Shown one piece after another: positions 48,727 through 59,076 of a stretch of DNA of 59,603 nucleotides (the first letter of the stretch is position 1; every line of letters starts with the position of its first letter). The DNA is from Galactobacter valiniphilus (GTDB lineage Bacteria; Actinomycetota; Actinomycetes; Actinomycetales; Micrococcaceae): positions 1-59,603 of the forward strand of contig NZ_QQXK01000026.1 in the NCBI RefSeq assembly GCF_003575975.1, read 5' to 3'. The notes below the pieces were generated by a model. It did no database searches and had not been told where the DNA came from. It saw nothing but the letters and a program-made list of their open reading frames with translations. Made by a program: the position numbers and the translations under genes.

Positions 48727-49625
48727 GAAGCCTGGCCCCCTTGGTTCTCGATGCGGGCCGCGGCGGCGGCGGAGTAGTCCCGCGGCACGACGACGACGGG
48801 GACGGGGGTCACGCGCAGCACCTTGTGTGCCGTCGACCCCAGGAAGAGGCGGCGGCCGCCCATGCGGGCGGAGCCGAGGAGCGCGATCTCGTGTGGGCGC
48901 CACTCGACATGGCTGATCGCCTCGTCGAACGTGGAGCCGTGCGCCACGATGACCTCGGAGCCGAGCGTCGTGCGCCCGGCGATCTCCTCGATGAGCTCGC
49001 GAGTTTCGGCGAGCTGGTCGGCATCGTCGCGGGAGCCATCCAGCTCCAGCAGGGACACGATGCGGACCGGAAGGTGATGGTGTTGCGCGGTGACGGCGGC
49101 CATGTGGGCCACGGCCTCCGCGCCCTCCTTGGTGCCAACAAAGGCGGTGACGCGCGAGGGACCCGGGCCCGTGGGCTCCTCCGGGGTGCTCTGCGGCACG
49201 GCCAGCATGACGGGCACGGGGGAGGAATGCAGCAGCGCGTTCGCCACCGAGCCGAGCGAGCCGCCCAGCCCGTGGGCGCGCGGCGCCACCACGATCATCC
49301 GGGCGCCGACCTCCTCGGCCGCGGCGATGATGCCCTCGGCCTCGGAGTCGGCGGCCCGGATGAGCACCCTCGCGGAGATCCCTTCCGGGATCATCGCCAG
49401 GGCCTCGTCGGCCCAACCGCGCAGCGTGGTGTCCAGGATTTCCTCGTAGCCGAGGGGGTCCGCGCTGGGGTAAACGGCGGTGAACGGCGACTGATTGCGC
49501 ACCACCATGACGAGGTCAACCTCGACGGGATCCTCATGGTTGCGGGCGGCGTACGCGATGTTGCACGCCAGGTTCAGGGCCAGTTTTCCGCCGCGATCCG
49601 CGGTATAGCCGACGATGTACTTCAT
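48723..49625 (-). CDS. universal stress protein with two UspA domains
   Basis: 300 residues with two alpha/beta UspA domains. The first ends in VVAPRAHGLGGSLGSVANAL (an ATP-binding G-2x-G-9x-G(S/T)-like motif) followed by VPVMLAVP. The second has LLGSARMGGRRLFLGSTAHK then VPVVVVPRD. It starts 8 bp after the amine oxidase gene and overlaps the permease gene. UspA proteins fused or coupled to transporters often modulate them; that role here is inferred. Confidence 0.87.
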   Translation of the reverse strand: MKYIVGYTADRGGKLALNLACNIAYAARNHEDPVEVDLVMVVRNQSPFTAVYPSADPLGYEEILDTTLRGWADEALAMIPEGISARVLIRAADSEAEGIIAAAEEVGARMIVVAPRAHGLGGSLGSVANALLHSSPVPVMLAVPQSTPEEPTGPGPSRVTAFVGTKEGAEAVAHMAAVTAQHHHLPVRIVSLLELDGSRDDADQLAETRELIEEIAGRTTLGSEVIVAHGSTFDEAISHVEWRPHEIALLGSARMGGRRLFLGSTAHKVLRVTPVPVVVVPRDYSAAAAARIENQGGQAS

Positions 49626-49633
49626 GGGATGGA

Positions 49634-51046
49634 TCAGGCCTTCACGAACGGGCTGACGGCGCCATCGAAGGACTCGTCGTAGCTGCCGCCATCGAGCTCG
49701 GCCACGATGCGGGCGGCCGTGCGGCGGCCCATGCGGACGGCGCCGTCGACGTGCTGGTAGCCCTCGCCGGCCAGATCGGAGGAGGCGAAGTAGATCGGAC
49801 CAACGGCGTCGTTCTGCGTGGGGCCGAAGCGGTGCAGGCCGCCCAGGTCGTAGCTCGTGGCGTAGGCGCCGCGGGTCCACTCCTCGGAGCCGAAGTCGGA
49901 GAGGTAGAAGACCTCGGGGTTGAGGGTCTCCTCGCCGAGGAACGCCGCCATGGACTCGAGGATCGCGGTCTTGCGCTCCTCCTCGCCCAGGGCCCACATG
50001 GCGTCGGCCTTCTCGTCGGAGACGAAGCCGACGAGGGTGCCGCGCGGGTCGTTCAGGAAGGTGTTGTCGTAGACCTCCTGGACCAGCGAGCTGGGGGAGA
50101 AGCAGGTGCCGGAGAGGCCCTGCTCGCGCCAGAACGGACGGTCGTACACGGCGTGCACCTTGATGACCAGGCCCATGGACTGGTGCTGGTGGGTCACCTG
50201 CTGCCAGCGCGGCAGCGGCGGCTCGTAGGAGGGGCGCGTGTAGAGGTTCGGCGGGATCGCCATGATGACGCGCTTGGCGGAGACGGAGACGTCCTTGCCG
50301 TGGGCCACGACGGAGTCATCGCTCCACTCGAGGCGCAGCATCGGGTTGTTCAGGAAAATGTCCTCGGCGCCGATGCGCTCGGCCATCTTGAGGGAGACGC
50401 CCTGCATGGTGGTGGACATGCGGCGATCGAGGATGAAGTCCTCGTCGACCAGGTTGGAGAAGGAACCGGCGGAGGCGGCCATGAGCAGGGCCTGCAGCGC
50501 GGAGAAGGTCTTGGCGGGCTTGGTCAGCATGCCGCCGGCGATGAACAGGCCGACGCACTCGACGGCCACCGGATCGGAGGTCTTGGACTCGAGCCAGTGG
50601 TGGAAGGAGATCGTGTCGAGCTCCTTGGCCTCCGGGTGCTCCCACGGCTTGTCGGGGTTCACCTGGGCGGCGAGCTCGTCCATGATCGCGATGAGCTTGT
50701 CGATCTCGCCGACGGTGGCCTCGCCCACGGGGAAGTCCTCACCCGTGTAGACGGTGCGCTTGCCGTCGTGATCGATGAAGACGGAGGCGCCTTCCTTCCA
50801 GCGCGGGTACGTCTCGATGCCGAGCTCATCGGCCAGGGAGTACAGGGCCGTCTGGTCGGGGCTGATCCACTGGCCGCCGATCTCGATGGTGGCGCCGCCG
50901 ATGGTGTTGGTCCACGTGCGGCCGCCGACGCGGTCGCGGGCCTCGAGGATCGCGACGGTCTTGCCCGTCTTCTTCAGCTCCAGTGCGGCGGTGAGGCCGG
51001 CCGGGCCGGCTCCGACGATGACGACGTCGCGTTCGATGTTCTGCAT
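49634..51046 (-). CDS. puo: flavin monoamine oxidase, putrescine-oxidase-like
   Basis: 470 residues. The N-terminal FAD-binding fold (RDVVIVGAGPAGLTAALELK; LEARDRVGGRTW) and the C-terminal FAD site (YFASSDLAGEGYQHVDGAVR) are intact. The sequence closely resembles the known putrescine oxidases of Micrococcus/Kocuria and Rhodococcus: IEIGGQWISPDQTALY, ELDTISFHHWLESK, FIAGGMLTKPAKTFSALQAL, LMAASAGSFSNLVDEDFILD. Such enzymes oxidise putrescine to 4-aminobutanal, ammonia and peroxide. ATG 51046 gives the family N-terminus (MQNIERDVV). First gene of an operon with a stress protein and an APC permease, divergent from a TetR gene. Confidence 0.87.
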   Translation of the reverse strand: MQNIERDVVIVGAGPAGLTAALELKKTGKTVAILEARDRVGGRTWTNTIGGATIEIGGQWISPDQTALYSLADELGIETYPRWKEGASVFIDHDGKRTVYTGEDFPVGEATVGEIDKLIAIMDELAAQVNPDKPWEHPEAKELDTISFHHWLESKTSDPVAVECVGLFIAGGMLTKPAKTFSALQALLMAASAGSFSNLVDEDFILDRRMSTTMQGVSLKMAERIGAEDIFLNNPMLRLEWSDDSVVAHGKDVSVSAKRVIMAIPPNLYTRPSYEPPLPRWQQVTHQHQSMGLVIKVHAVYDRPFWREQGLSGTCFSPSSLVQEVYDNTFLNDPRGTLVGFVSDEKADAMWALGEEERKTAILESMAAFLGEETLNPEVFYLSDFGSEEWTRGAYATSYDLGGLHRFGPTQNDAVGPIYFASSDLAGEGYQHVDGAVRMGRRTAARIVAELDGGSYDESFDGAVSPFVKA

Positions 51047-51083
51047 GGTGAGGGATCCCTCCGGCTCGTTGTGCCCAACAAAA

Positions 51084-51096
51084 TGAATGCTGTTCA
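51084..51096. promoter_or_regulatory. inverted repeat near the amine oxidase promoter
   Basis: TGAATGCTGTTCA (TGAA/TTCA arms) lies about 40 bp upstream of the oxidase ATG in an AT-richer stretch; candidate operator for the divergent TetR protein. Confidence 0.35.
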
Positions 51097-51260
51097 CTAC
51101 GAGGGTATCCCAGCCACGTGTCCTGGGCCACTTTCGGGCGGATCATGCGGAGCGAAACGGGATCAATGCTCCCAAAGATCCCGACAAAGCAGGGAAATTC
51201 GGCGGAAAGATTCTGCCGCTGGCGGTGCTCGGCCTGGCTCGCGGGCCGTGTCGCGAATAA

Positions 51261-51277
51261 AGTGATTCAAATTCACT
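51261..51277. promoter_or_regulatory. inverted-repeat operator candidate upstream of the TetR gene
   Basis: AGTGATTCAAATTCACT has 5-bp arms AGTGA/TCACT within a 17-bp near-palindrome, about 100 bp before the TetR start. The 327-bp oxidase-TetR interval (51047-51373) has no gene; this and the 51084 repeat are its main visible structures. Confidence 0.45.
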
Positions 51278-51373
51278 CGTGGGATTCTGTGCAGGTGGCG
51301 CAGCGGCGCCGGCCGCAGCATCGGGCCGCCGCCCGGCCGCCAGATCCGCGACAACCCCAGACGAAGGCAGGAC

Positions 51374-52015
51374 GTGGCACCCACCCTCAAGCGGCGCACC
51401 GGGCGCCCCACCACCTCGGTGCTGAGCCTCGAGGGCATCGCCGAGGCGGCGCTGCGGCTCATCGACGCCGTGGGCTTCGAGTCCATGACCATGAAGTCCC
51501 TCGCCTCCGAGCTCGGCGTCGCGCCCTCCGCCCTCTACAACCACGTGCCCTCCAAGGCCGCCCTCTGGCTGCTGGTGCAGGAGATGCTCATGGGCGAGGT
51601 GGACGTCAGCGTCTTCCAGCGCCTGCCACTGCCGAGCGCCATGGCGGCGTGGGCCCGGAGCTATCGAGACGTCTTTGCGGCCCACCCTGGCGTCATCACC
51701 GGCATCGCTGTCCTGCCCGTCGCCGACTCCCCGCGCACCCTCGGTGTCTACGAGGCGCTCGCCTCGGCGCTGTGCGCCGCCGGCCTGCCAGACGCCCGCA
51801 TCGTCTCGGTGATCGTGGCCTTCGAGTCCTTCATCTTCGGCTCGGCCCTGGATGTCACGGCCCCCGAGAACATCTTCGACTCGGGGGAGGACGCGGGGGA
51901 GCACCCCGTCTTCGCGCGGGCGGTCGCCGCGCGCGCCGCGCTCCCGGCCGATCCCGCGGACGACGCCTTCGAGCAGGGCCTCGCCGCGCTGCTCGCCCTG
52001 CTGCCCGCGCGCTGA
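51374..52015 (+). CDS. TetR-family transcriptional regulator (putative amine-operon regulator)
   Basis: 213 residues; helix-turn-helix IAEAALRLIDAVGFESMTMK ... SLASELGVAPSALYNHVPSK (about 22-64), then a long effector domain ending ALLALLPAR. It is transcribed divergently from the putrescine-oxidase operon, the usual place for a local TetR repressor. GTG 51374 has AAGGCAGGA upstream. Ligand and target are inferred from context. Confidence 0.85.
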   Translation: MAPTLKRRTGRPTTSVLSLEGIAEAALRLIDAVGFESMTMKSLASELGVAPSALYNHVPSKAALWLLVQEMLMGEVDVSVFQRLPLPSAMAAWARSYRDVFAAHPGVITGIAVLPVADSPRTLGVYEALASALCAAGLPDARIVSVIVAFESFIFGSALDVTAPENIFDSGEDAGEHPVFARAVAARAALPADPADDAFEQGLAALLALLPAR

Positions 52016-52156
52016 GCACCGGCCCGGGTAGCCCGGCCCGGGCGGACCGCCCGGGCTCGCCCGCCCCCGAGGGCACCCGCCTGGGGTACCCGCCCCTGCG
52101 CGCCCACCCGAGCGAACCCAGCCCCGCGCCGTCGTGCACTTTTGTCTGCACAAGAA

Positions 52157-52196
52157 CGCAGGAAGGCCCGCCCCTCAAGGGGCGGGCCTTCCTGCG
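52157..52196. terminator. bidirectional terminator between the TetR and ankyrin genes
   Basis: A perfect 19-bp inverted repeat (52157-52175 with 52178-52196) between convergent genes, preceded by a copy of GCGCCGTCGTGC at 52126. Confidence 0.85.
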
Positions 52197-52212
52197 TGGG
52201 GAAGCGGGCGGC

Positions 52213-52674
52213 TCAGCCTCGCGGCTGCAGCAGGGCCAGGAGCTCGTCCTGCCCGAAGGCCCGCGCCGTGGCGACGGCGTTCTGGGCGCCGAGCTCGGGA
52301 TCGGCGCCGGCGGCGAGCAGCGCCGTCACGAGCACCTCATCGCCGCGGAACACGGCGCAGGTCAGTGCCGACTGCTCGCGCTGATTGAGGCGGTTCACGT
52401 CGGCACCGGCCTCGACGAGCCCGCGCACGAGGTCCTCGTGGCCCGCGTAGGCGGCGAGGATCAGGAAGGTGTCGCCCTTGTGATCGGAGAGATCGGCCGG
52501 GATGCCCTGGCGGATGTACTCGAGCAGCTCGAGCTTGCCCTCGCGGGCGAGGTCGAAGAGCCGGTTGAGGAAGGCCACCTGCTCATCGCTCAGCGCGGGA
52601 GCGTCGGCGCTGCCGCCCACCTGGGACGGGGTGGCGGAGGCGCGGTCGTAGTCGCTGAGGTTTTCGTGGCTCAT
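52213..52674 (-). CDS. ankyrin-repeat protein
   Basis: 153 residues containing about three to four ankyrin repeats (about 40-150): GKLELLEYIRQGIPADLSDH, KGDTFLILAAYAGHEDLVRG, LVEAGADVNRLNQREQSALT and LLAAGADPELGAQNAVATAR. It is a cytosolic protein-binding scaffold without an enzyme domain; the partner is unknown. Similar short ankyrin proteins occur near catalase or stress genes in other bacteria. It is divergent from argH. Confidence 0.87.
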   Translation of the reverse strand: MSHENLSDYDRASATPSQVGGSADAPALSDEQVAFLNRLFDLAREGKLELLEYIRQGIPADLSDHKGDTFLILAAYAGHEDLVRGLVEAGADVNRLNQREQSALTCAVFRGDEVLVTALLAAGADPELGAQNAVATARAFGQDELLALLQPRG

Positions 52675-52752
52675 GGCGCCCAGTTTAGCGAAGGGCGCGG
52701 GCGGGTGTGCTGGGCGGCGTCACGGAGCCCGGCCCGGCGAGGCGGTGGCCGA

Positions 52753-52758
52753 TAGACT
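52753..52758 (+). promoter_or_regulatory. -10 box of argH
   Basis: TAGACT, 63 bp before the argH ATG. No clear ARG box was seen beside it. Confidence 0.5.
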
Positions 52759-52779
52759 GGTGAACGGTGTGCGGCGTGA

Positions 52780-54273
<1,494 letters not shown>

Positions 54274-54299
54274 GCGCGCCTCGTCTCAGCACGGTGCCC

Positions 54300-54338
54300 G
54301 ACGGCGCCCTGCCGCGTGAAGCGCGGAAGGGCGCCGTC
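54300..54338 (+). terminator. terminator of argH
   Basis: GACGGCGCCCT pairs with AGGGCGCCGTC; inside, CCGCG pairs with CGCGG around TGAAG. It lies 26 bp after argH. Confidence 0.75.
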
Positions 54339-54430
54339 GCGCTGTTCACACCACCCGCCCACCCGGCGGGCGGCAGGCAGGGAGGAACCCGCCGTCGTGC
54401 ACGTGGCACGGAAGGCACTAGAATGCTCCG

Positions 54431-54970
54431 GTGAACTCTGTCGTGCTTGAGCCCATCGAAGCCCTTCTCGACCGCCTCTGCGCGGTGGTTCCCGACTACC
54501 CGGAACCGGGCATCTCGTTCAAGGACCTGACCCCCGTCTTTGCCGATGCTGAGGGCCTGCGCCGCATCGTCGACGCCCTGGCCGCGCCCTTCGAGGGCCG
54601 CTTCGACGCCGTGGCCGGCATGGAGGCCCGCGGCTTCCTGCTCGCCTCCGCCGTCGCCTACGCGACCGGCACGGGCCTGCTCACGGTGCGCAAGGGCGGC
54701 AAGCTGCCCCGCGAGGTCTTCTGCCGCGACTACGAGCTCGAGTACGGCACGGCCTCCCTCGAGATCCACCAGGACGCCCTGCACCCCGGCGCGCGCGTCC
54801 TGCTGATCGACGACGTGCTCGCCACGGGCGGCACCATGGAGGCAGCCGCCTCCCTCGTGGAGCAGGCCGGAGGCGCCGTGGCCGGCGTGGCCGTGGTCCT
54901 GGAACTCGAGGCGCTCGCTGGCCGCGAGAAGCTCGCCGGGCGCGAGGTCGTCTCGCTGCAGCGCGTCTGA
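54431..54970 (+). CDS. apt: adenine phosphoribosyltransferase
   Basis: Purine salvage: adenine plus PRPP to AMP. The 179-residue protein has DYPEPGISFKDLTPVFAD, GMEARGFLLASAVAYA, the flexible loop KGGKLPREVFCRDYELEYGT and the PRPP motif VLLIDDVLATGGTMEAA (about 124-140). GTG 54431 is 6 nt downstream of TAGAAT, so the mRNA is probably leaderless. A strong terminator follows. Confidence 0.95.
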   Translation: MNSVVLEPIEALLDRLCAVVPDYPEPGISFKDLTPVFADAEGLRRIVDALAAPFEGRFDAVAGMEARGFLLASAVAYATGTGLLTVRKGGKLPREVFCRDYELEYGTASLEIHQDALHPGARVLLIDDVLATGGTMEAAASLVEQAGGAVAGVAVVLELEALAGREKLAGREVVSLQRV

Positions 54971-54981
54971 TCCGCACCATC

Positions 54982-55020
54982 CGACGAGGGCCCCGACGCA
55001 CTGCGTCGGGGCCCTCGTCG
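54982..55020. terminator. terminator between apt and the small secreted-protein gene
   Basis: A perfect 19-bp inverted repeat (54982-55000 with 55002-55020) between convergent genes. Confidence 0.85.
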
Positions 55021-55030
55021 TGGTCCGCTG

Positions 55031-55240
55031 CTACTTGCCGCAGAGGGAGTCCTCGATGCGATCCAGTCTCGCCTCGATGAGCGCGAGTCGGTAGCTCAGC
55101 TGCGCCGACCCCGGGGTTGTTGGGGCTGAAGTGGACTGCGACGGTGAGGCGACGGGGCTCTGGAGGCCGGGCGTGCCCCCGCCCCCGCGGGCCGTAAGCA
55201 CGGCCAGCAGTCCCAGGCTTCCGGCGGCCAGCCAGCGCAT
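55031..55240 (-). CDS. small secreted or membrane-anchored protein
   Basis: A 69-residue product: a hydrophobic N-terminus (MRWLAAGSLGLLAVLTARGG) acting as signal or anchor, a Pro/Ser/Thr-rich linker and a C-terminal amphipathic, coiled-coil-like helix (YRLALIEARLDRIEDSLCGK) with a single cysteine. No family is recognised. It is divergent from helD (109 bp between starts) and convergent with apt. The start at 55240 is chosen because the signal-like segment begins there. Confidence 0.5.
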   Translation of the reverse strand: MRWLAAGSLGLLAVLTARGGGGTPGLQSPVASPSQSTSAPTTPGSAQLSYRLALIEARLDRIEDSLCGK

Positions 55241-55299
55241 GGTGGAGCGGTGCCTGGGTGTTTCGCTCGCGACCACCCCGCGCCGCCGGGGGAGCGGAG

Positions 55300-55305
55300 T
55301 ACACT
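55300..55305 (+). promoter_or_regulatory. -10 box of the HelD-like gene
   Basis: TACACT, 45 bp before the ATG; the leader contains CGTTTTTTACGG and the GGGAG ribosome-binding site. Confidence 0.5.
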
Positions 55306-55349
55306 CGTGTGTCCCGTTTTTTACGGCATCGTCCACGCGAGGGAGCACC

Positions 55350-57665
55350 ATGGCGAACGAGTCCGTCCAGGCAGAGGCGCGCGGAGCGCTCGAGCACGAG
55401 CGAGAGTACGTGCACGGCCTCTATCACCGACTGGACGAACTGCGCGAGGAGAAGCGCGAGCAGCTGCGGCGCGTGCGTTCGACCGGGGCCATCGGCAGCC
55501 GGCAGAACCAATCGGAGCGCGACAGCTTTGCCACGCTGTACGAGGACCGCCTGGCCCAGCTGGACGCCGTCGAGGAGCGCCTGGCCTTCGGCCGCTTGGA
55601 CCTGGAATCCGGCGAGGACGCGCACCGCTACATCGGTCGCATCGGCCTGACCGACGAGGACCAGACCCGCCTCCTGGTGGATTGGCGCGCCCCCGAGGCC
55701 GCCGCCTTCTACCAAGCGACCGCGTTCGACCGGCACGGCGTGAGCCGCCGCCGCCACCTCACCTTGCGCCGCCGCGACGTCGTCTCCATCGAGGACGACG
55801 TGTTGGACCCAGCCCTTGCCGAGGCCGAGGGCGCCTCGCAGGGCGACGGCGCGCTGCTGGCGGCGCTCAACGCCCGCCGCACGGGCCGCATGGGCGACAT
55901 CGTCGCCACGATCCAGGCCGAGCAGGACCGCATCATCCGCGCGCCACTGCCCGGCGTGCTGGTGGTGCAGGGCGGGCCGGGCACCGGCAAGACCGCCGTG
56001 GCGCTGCACCGCGCCGCCTACCTGCTCTACGCCCAGCGCGAGCGCCTGCGCCGCGCCGGCGTGCTCATCGTGGGTCCGTCCGATGCCTTCCTTCGCTACA
56101 TCGACCGCGTGCTTCCCTCGCTCGGCGAGACGGGCGTCGTGATGTCCAGCCTGGGACGCCTCTGGCCGGGCCTCGACGCGGCGCCCGAGACCTCGCGCGA
56201 GACGGCCCGCGTCAAGGGCTCCCTGCGCATGGCAGACGTCATCCGCAAGGCCGTGGCCCAGCGCCAGCGCATCCCAGCCGCCCCCCGCGTGCTGGAGGTC
56301 GAGGGCACCAAGATCACACTCACCCCGCAGCAGGTCCGCCGCGCTCGCGAGCGCGCCAGGCAGGGCCACAAGCCGCACAACGAGGCCCGCGAGACCTTCG
56401 TCAAGATCCTCGTGAAGGAGCTCGCCGAGCAGCTGCAGGAGATCCTCGAGGCCAGCGGCGGCGCCGGCAACGAGGCCGACCGCGCGTACCTGGTGGAGGA
56501 CGTGCGCTCCTCGCGCGATGTCCGCGTGGCCCTCAACCTGTGCTGGATGCCGCTCACGCCGCAGCAGCTGCTCGAGGGCATCTACACCAAGGAGAACATC
56601 CGCCGCGCCGTGACGCCCGGGTTCAGCGAGGCCGAGCGAGACGCGCTGGCCCGTCCCGCCGGGGCGCCCTTCACCGAAGCGGACGTCCCGCTCCTGGACG
56701 AGGCGGCGGAGCTGCTGGGCGACTTCGACCCGAGCGCCGGGCGCGCCGCGGCCGAGGCGAAGGCCCAGGCCAAGCGCGACCTCGAAAACGCCGAACAGGC
56801 AGTGCGCAATGTGCACGCCCAGCTCTCCGAGGAGGGCATCGACGGCTTCATCGACGCCGAGGCCCTCGCCGCCTACAACGTGGTGGAGGGCTCCCGTGGC
56901 ACCGCCGCCGAGCTGGCCGCCGCGGACCGCACCTGGGCCTACGGGCACGTGGTGGTGGACGAGGCGCAGGAGCTCTCGCCCATGCAGTGGCGGTTGCTCA
57001 TGCGCCGCTGCCCCATGAAGTCCTTCACCGTGGTGGGCGACGCCGCGCAGGCCGACGCGCCGGCGGCCGCCGGTTCCTGGGGCGCCGCCCTGGCGCCGTT
57101 CGTGGGTGAGCGCTTCACGCTCGCCGAGCTCAGCGTCAACTACCGCACGCCGCGCCAGGCGGTCGAGCTGGCCGAGCGCGTCGCCACCGACGCCGGCTTG
57201 CGCATCTCCGCCGCGAGCGCCGTGCGCGACGCGGACGAGGCACCGGTGCTCGCGTCGGTGGCCGTGGCCACCGAGCTGCCCGACGCCGCCGTGGAGGCGA
57301 TGGCGGCGGGCCTCGCCGCCGTGCCGGGCGGCCTGGGCGCCGTGGTGACCTCCGAGCGCAACGTCACCGAGCTGCGTCGGGCCATGGTCGAGCGCTTTGG
57401 CGCCCGCGTGGGCACGGGCGCCGGCGACGCCGCGGCCGGCCAGGACGTGCTGGTCATGAGCGCGACCGAGGCCAAGGGCCTCGAGTTCGACGTCGTGATC
57501 GTTGCCGATCCGGGCGACGTGGTGCGCGACTCCGACGGCGGCGTCGGCAACCTGTACGTGGCGCTCACCCGCACGACGCAGTGGCTCGGCGTCATCAGCG
57601 TGGGGGAGGACGCGCCGGCTGCGCTCCTGCCGGTCACGCAGGCCGTGGGTGCCTCCACCGATTGA
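55350..57665 (+). CDS. HelD-like superfamily 1 helicase (RNA polymerase recycling factor)
   Basis: 771 residues. An N-terminal coiled-coil arm (about 5-75; EREYVHGLYHRLDELREEKR) precedes the UvrD/Rep-like core split by an insertion (about 270-520). Walker A is QGGPGTGKTAVALH (about 206-219), motif II VVVDEAQELSPMQW (about 533-546), and the C-terminal motifs are MSATEAKGLEFDVVIV and YVALTRTTQWLG. This is the actinobacterial HelD layout: those proteins bind stalled RNA polymerase, clear nucleic acid from it and can protect it from rifampicin. A role in DNA repair as an ordinary Rep-like helicase is the alternative. ATG 55350 follows GGGAG. Confidence 0.87.
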   Translation: MANESVQAEARGALEHEREYVHGLYHRLDELREEKREQLRRVRSTGAIGSRQNQSERDSFATLYEDRLAQLDAVEERLAFGRLDLESGEDAHRYIGRIGLTDEDQTRLLVDWRAPEAAAFYQATAFDRHGVSRRRHLTLRRRDVVSIEDDVLDPALAEAEGASQGDGALLAALNARRTGRMGDIVATIQAEQDRIIRAPLPGVLVVQGGPGTGKTAVALHRAAYLLYAQRERLRRAGVLIVGPSDAFLRYIDRVLPSLGETGVVMSSLGRLWPGLDAAPETSRETARVKGSLRMADVIRKAVAQRQRIPAAPRVLEVEGTKITLTPQQVRRARERARQGHKPHNEARETFVKILVKELAEQLQEILEASGGAGNEADRAYLVEDVRSSRDVRVALNLCWMPLTPQQLLEGIYTKENIRRAVTPGFSEAERDALARPAGAPFTEADVPLLDEAAELLGDFDPSAGRAAAEAKAQAKRDLENAEQAVRNVHAQLSEEGIDGFIDAEALAAYNVVEGSRGTAAELAAADRTWAYGHVVVDEAQELSPMQWRLLMRRCPMKSFTVVGDAAQADAPAAAGSWGAALAPFVGERFTLAELSVNYRTPRQAVELAERVATDAGLRISAASAVRDADEAPVLASVAVATELPDAAVEAMAAGLAAVPGGLGAVVTSERNVTELRRAMVERFGARVGTGAGDAAAGQDVLVMSATEAKGLEFDVVIVADPGDVVRDSDGGVGNLYVALTRTTQWLGVISVGEDAPAALLPVTQAVGASTD

Positions 57666-57678
57666 TAACCTTGAAGGC

Positions 57679-58992
57679 GTGACCGATACGCAGAACGCCG
57701 CGGCCCTCGCCGCGCAGAGCAACGACCCCTCGTTTTCAAACGTCTTCCAGGAGCTGAAGTGGCGCGGCTACGTGCACGTCTCCACGGATGAGGCGGAGCT
57801 GGAGCGCACGCTCAGCGAGGACACGGTCACCTATTACTGCGGCTTCGATCCCACGGCCTCGAGCCTGCACCTGGGCCACCTCGTGCAGCTGCTCGTCATG
57901 CGGCGCCTGCAGCTGGCCGGCCACAAGCCGCTCGGCCTGGTCGGCGGGGCGACCGGCCTGATCGGCGACCCGCGCCAGACCTCCGAGCGAGTGCTCAACC
58001 CGCGCGAGGTCGTGGAGACGTGGGTGTCATCCCTCCGCGCGCAGATCGAGCGCTTCCTCTCCTTTGAGGGAGAGAACGCCGCGCGCATGGTGAACAACCT
58101 CGACTGGACCGGCGAGATGTCGGCCCTGGAGTTCCTGCGCGAGATCGGCAAGAACTTCCGCGTGGGCACCATGATCAAGAAGGACATCGTGGCCAAGCGC
58201 CTCGAGTCCGAGGAAGGCATCTCCTACACAGAGTTCAGCTACCAGATCCTGCAGGGCCTGGACTACCTGGAGCTCTTCCGCCGCTACGGCTGCACCCTGC
58301 AGTCCGGCGGCTCGGATCAGTGGGGCAACCTCACCTCCGGCACGGATCTGATCCGCAAGACGGAGGGCGCCCGCGTCAACGCGCTGGGCACGCCGCTCAT
58401 CACCAACTCGGACGGCACCAAGTTTGGCAAGTCCGAGGGCAACGCCATCTGGCTGGACCCGGAGCTGTGCAGCCCGTACAGCTTCTACCAGTTCTGGCTG
58501 AACCAGTCGGATGCCGACGTGATCGATCGCTTCAAGATCTTCACCTTCCGCACCCGCGAGGAGATCGCCGGCTTCGAGACCGCCGTGGCCGAGCGCCCCT
58601 TTGCCCGCGAGGCGCAGAAGACGCTCGCCTACGACGTCACCGCGCTGGTGCACGGTGTGGAAGAGACCGAGAAGGCGATCGCCGCCTCGGCTGCCGTCTT
58701 CGGCGGTGGCGAGCTGAGCGAGCTGGATGAGCGCACCGTGCTCGCCATCGCCGCGTCCGTTCCGGGTGTGCAGGTGCAGGCCGGCGTGGGCATCATCGAT
58801 CTGCTCGTGGCGACGAAGCTCTCCAAGACCAACTCCGAGGCCCGCCGCACCGTCACCGAGGGCGGCGCGTACGTGAACAACCAGAAGGTCACCGACCTGG
58901 ACGCCGTGTTTGGCGCCGAGGACGCGCTGGCCGGCGGGGTGTTCCTCGTGCGCCGCGGCAAGAAGAACGTCGCGGCGGCCCGCCTGGGCTGA
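57679..58992 (+). CDS. tyrS: tyrosyl-tRNA synthetase
   Basis: 437 residues, class I synthetase: YYCGFDPTASSLHLGHLVQL with HLGH at 64-67, tyrosine pocket YQILQGLDYLELFRRYGC, QSGGSDQWGNLTSG, the KMSKS-equivalent KFGKS (248-252), and a C-terminal S4 RNA-binding domain (TKLSKTNSEARRTVTEGGAY). GTG 57679 is 7 nt after TAACCT, suggesting a leaderless mRNA starting in the helD 3' flank. It is the last gene before the rRNA operon. Confidence 0.97.
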   Translation: MTDTQNAAALAAQSNDPSFSNVFQELKWRGYVHVSTDEAELERTLSEDTVTYYCGFDPTASSLHLGHLVQLLVMRRLQLAGHKPLGLVGGATGLIGDPRQTSERVLNPREVVETWVSSLRAQIERFLSFEGENAARMVNNLDWTGEMSALEFLREIGKNFRVGTMIKKDIVAKRLESEEGISYTEFSYQILQGLDYLELFRRYGCTLQSGGSDQWGNLTSGTDLIRKTEGARVNALGTPLITNSDGTKFGKSEGNAIWLDPELCSPYSFYQFWLNQSDADVIDRFKIFTFRTREEIAGFETAVAERPFAREAQKTLAYDVTALVHGVEETEKAIAASAAVFGGGELSELDERTVLAIAASVPGVQVQAGVGIIDLLVATKLSKTNSEARRTVTEGGAYVNNQKVTDLDAVFGAEDALAGGVFLVRRGKKNVAAARLG

Positions 58993-59030
58993 GCGCGTTC
59001 ATGCCGCGGCCGGTGTGCCGGAGGCTTCCC

Positions 59031-59076
59031 ACAACAGGAGGGATGGAACCATGTGGTTCCGTCCCTCCTTTGTTGT
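59031..59076 (+). terminator. terminator of tyrS
   Basis: GGAGGGATGGAACC pairs with GGTTCCGTCCCTCC (one T-G pair) around ATGT; outer bases ACAACA/TGTTGT extend the stem. It is followed by TTTGTTGTT. Confidence 0.9.

Noticed and set aside
54681-57722. 1013-codon open frame on the minus strand opposite the HelD-like gene
   Set aside because: Antisense shadow of apt and the helicase; no motif and no ribosome-binding site.
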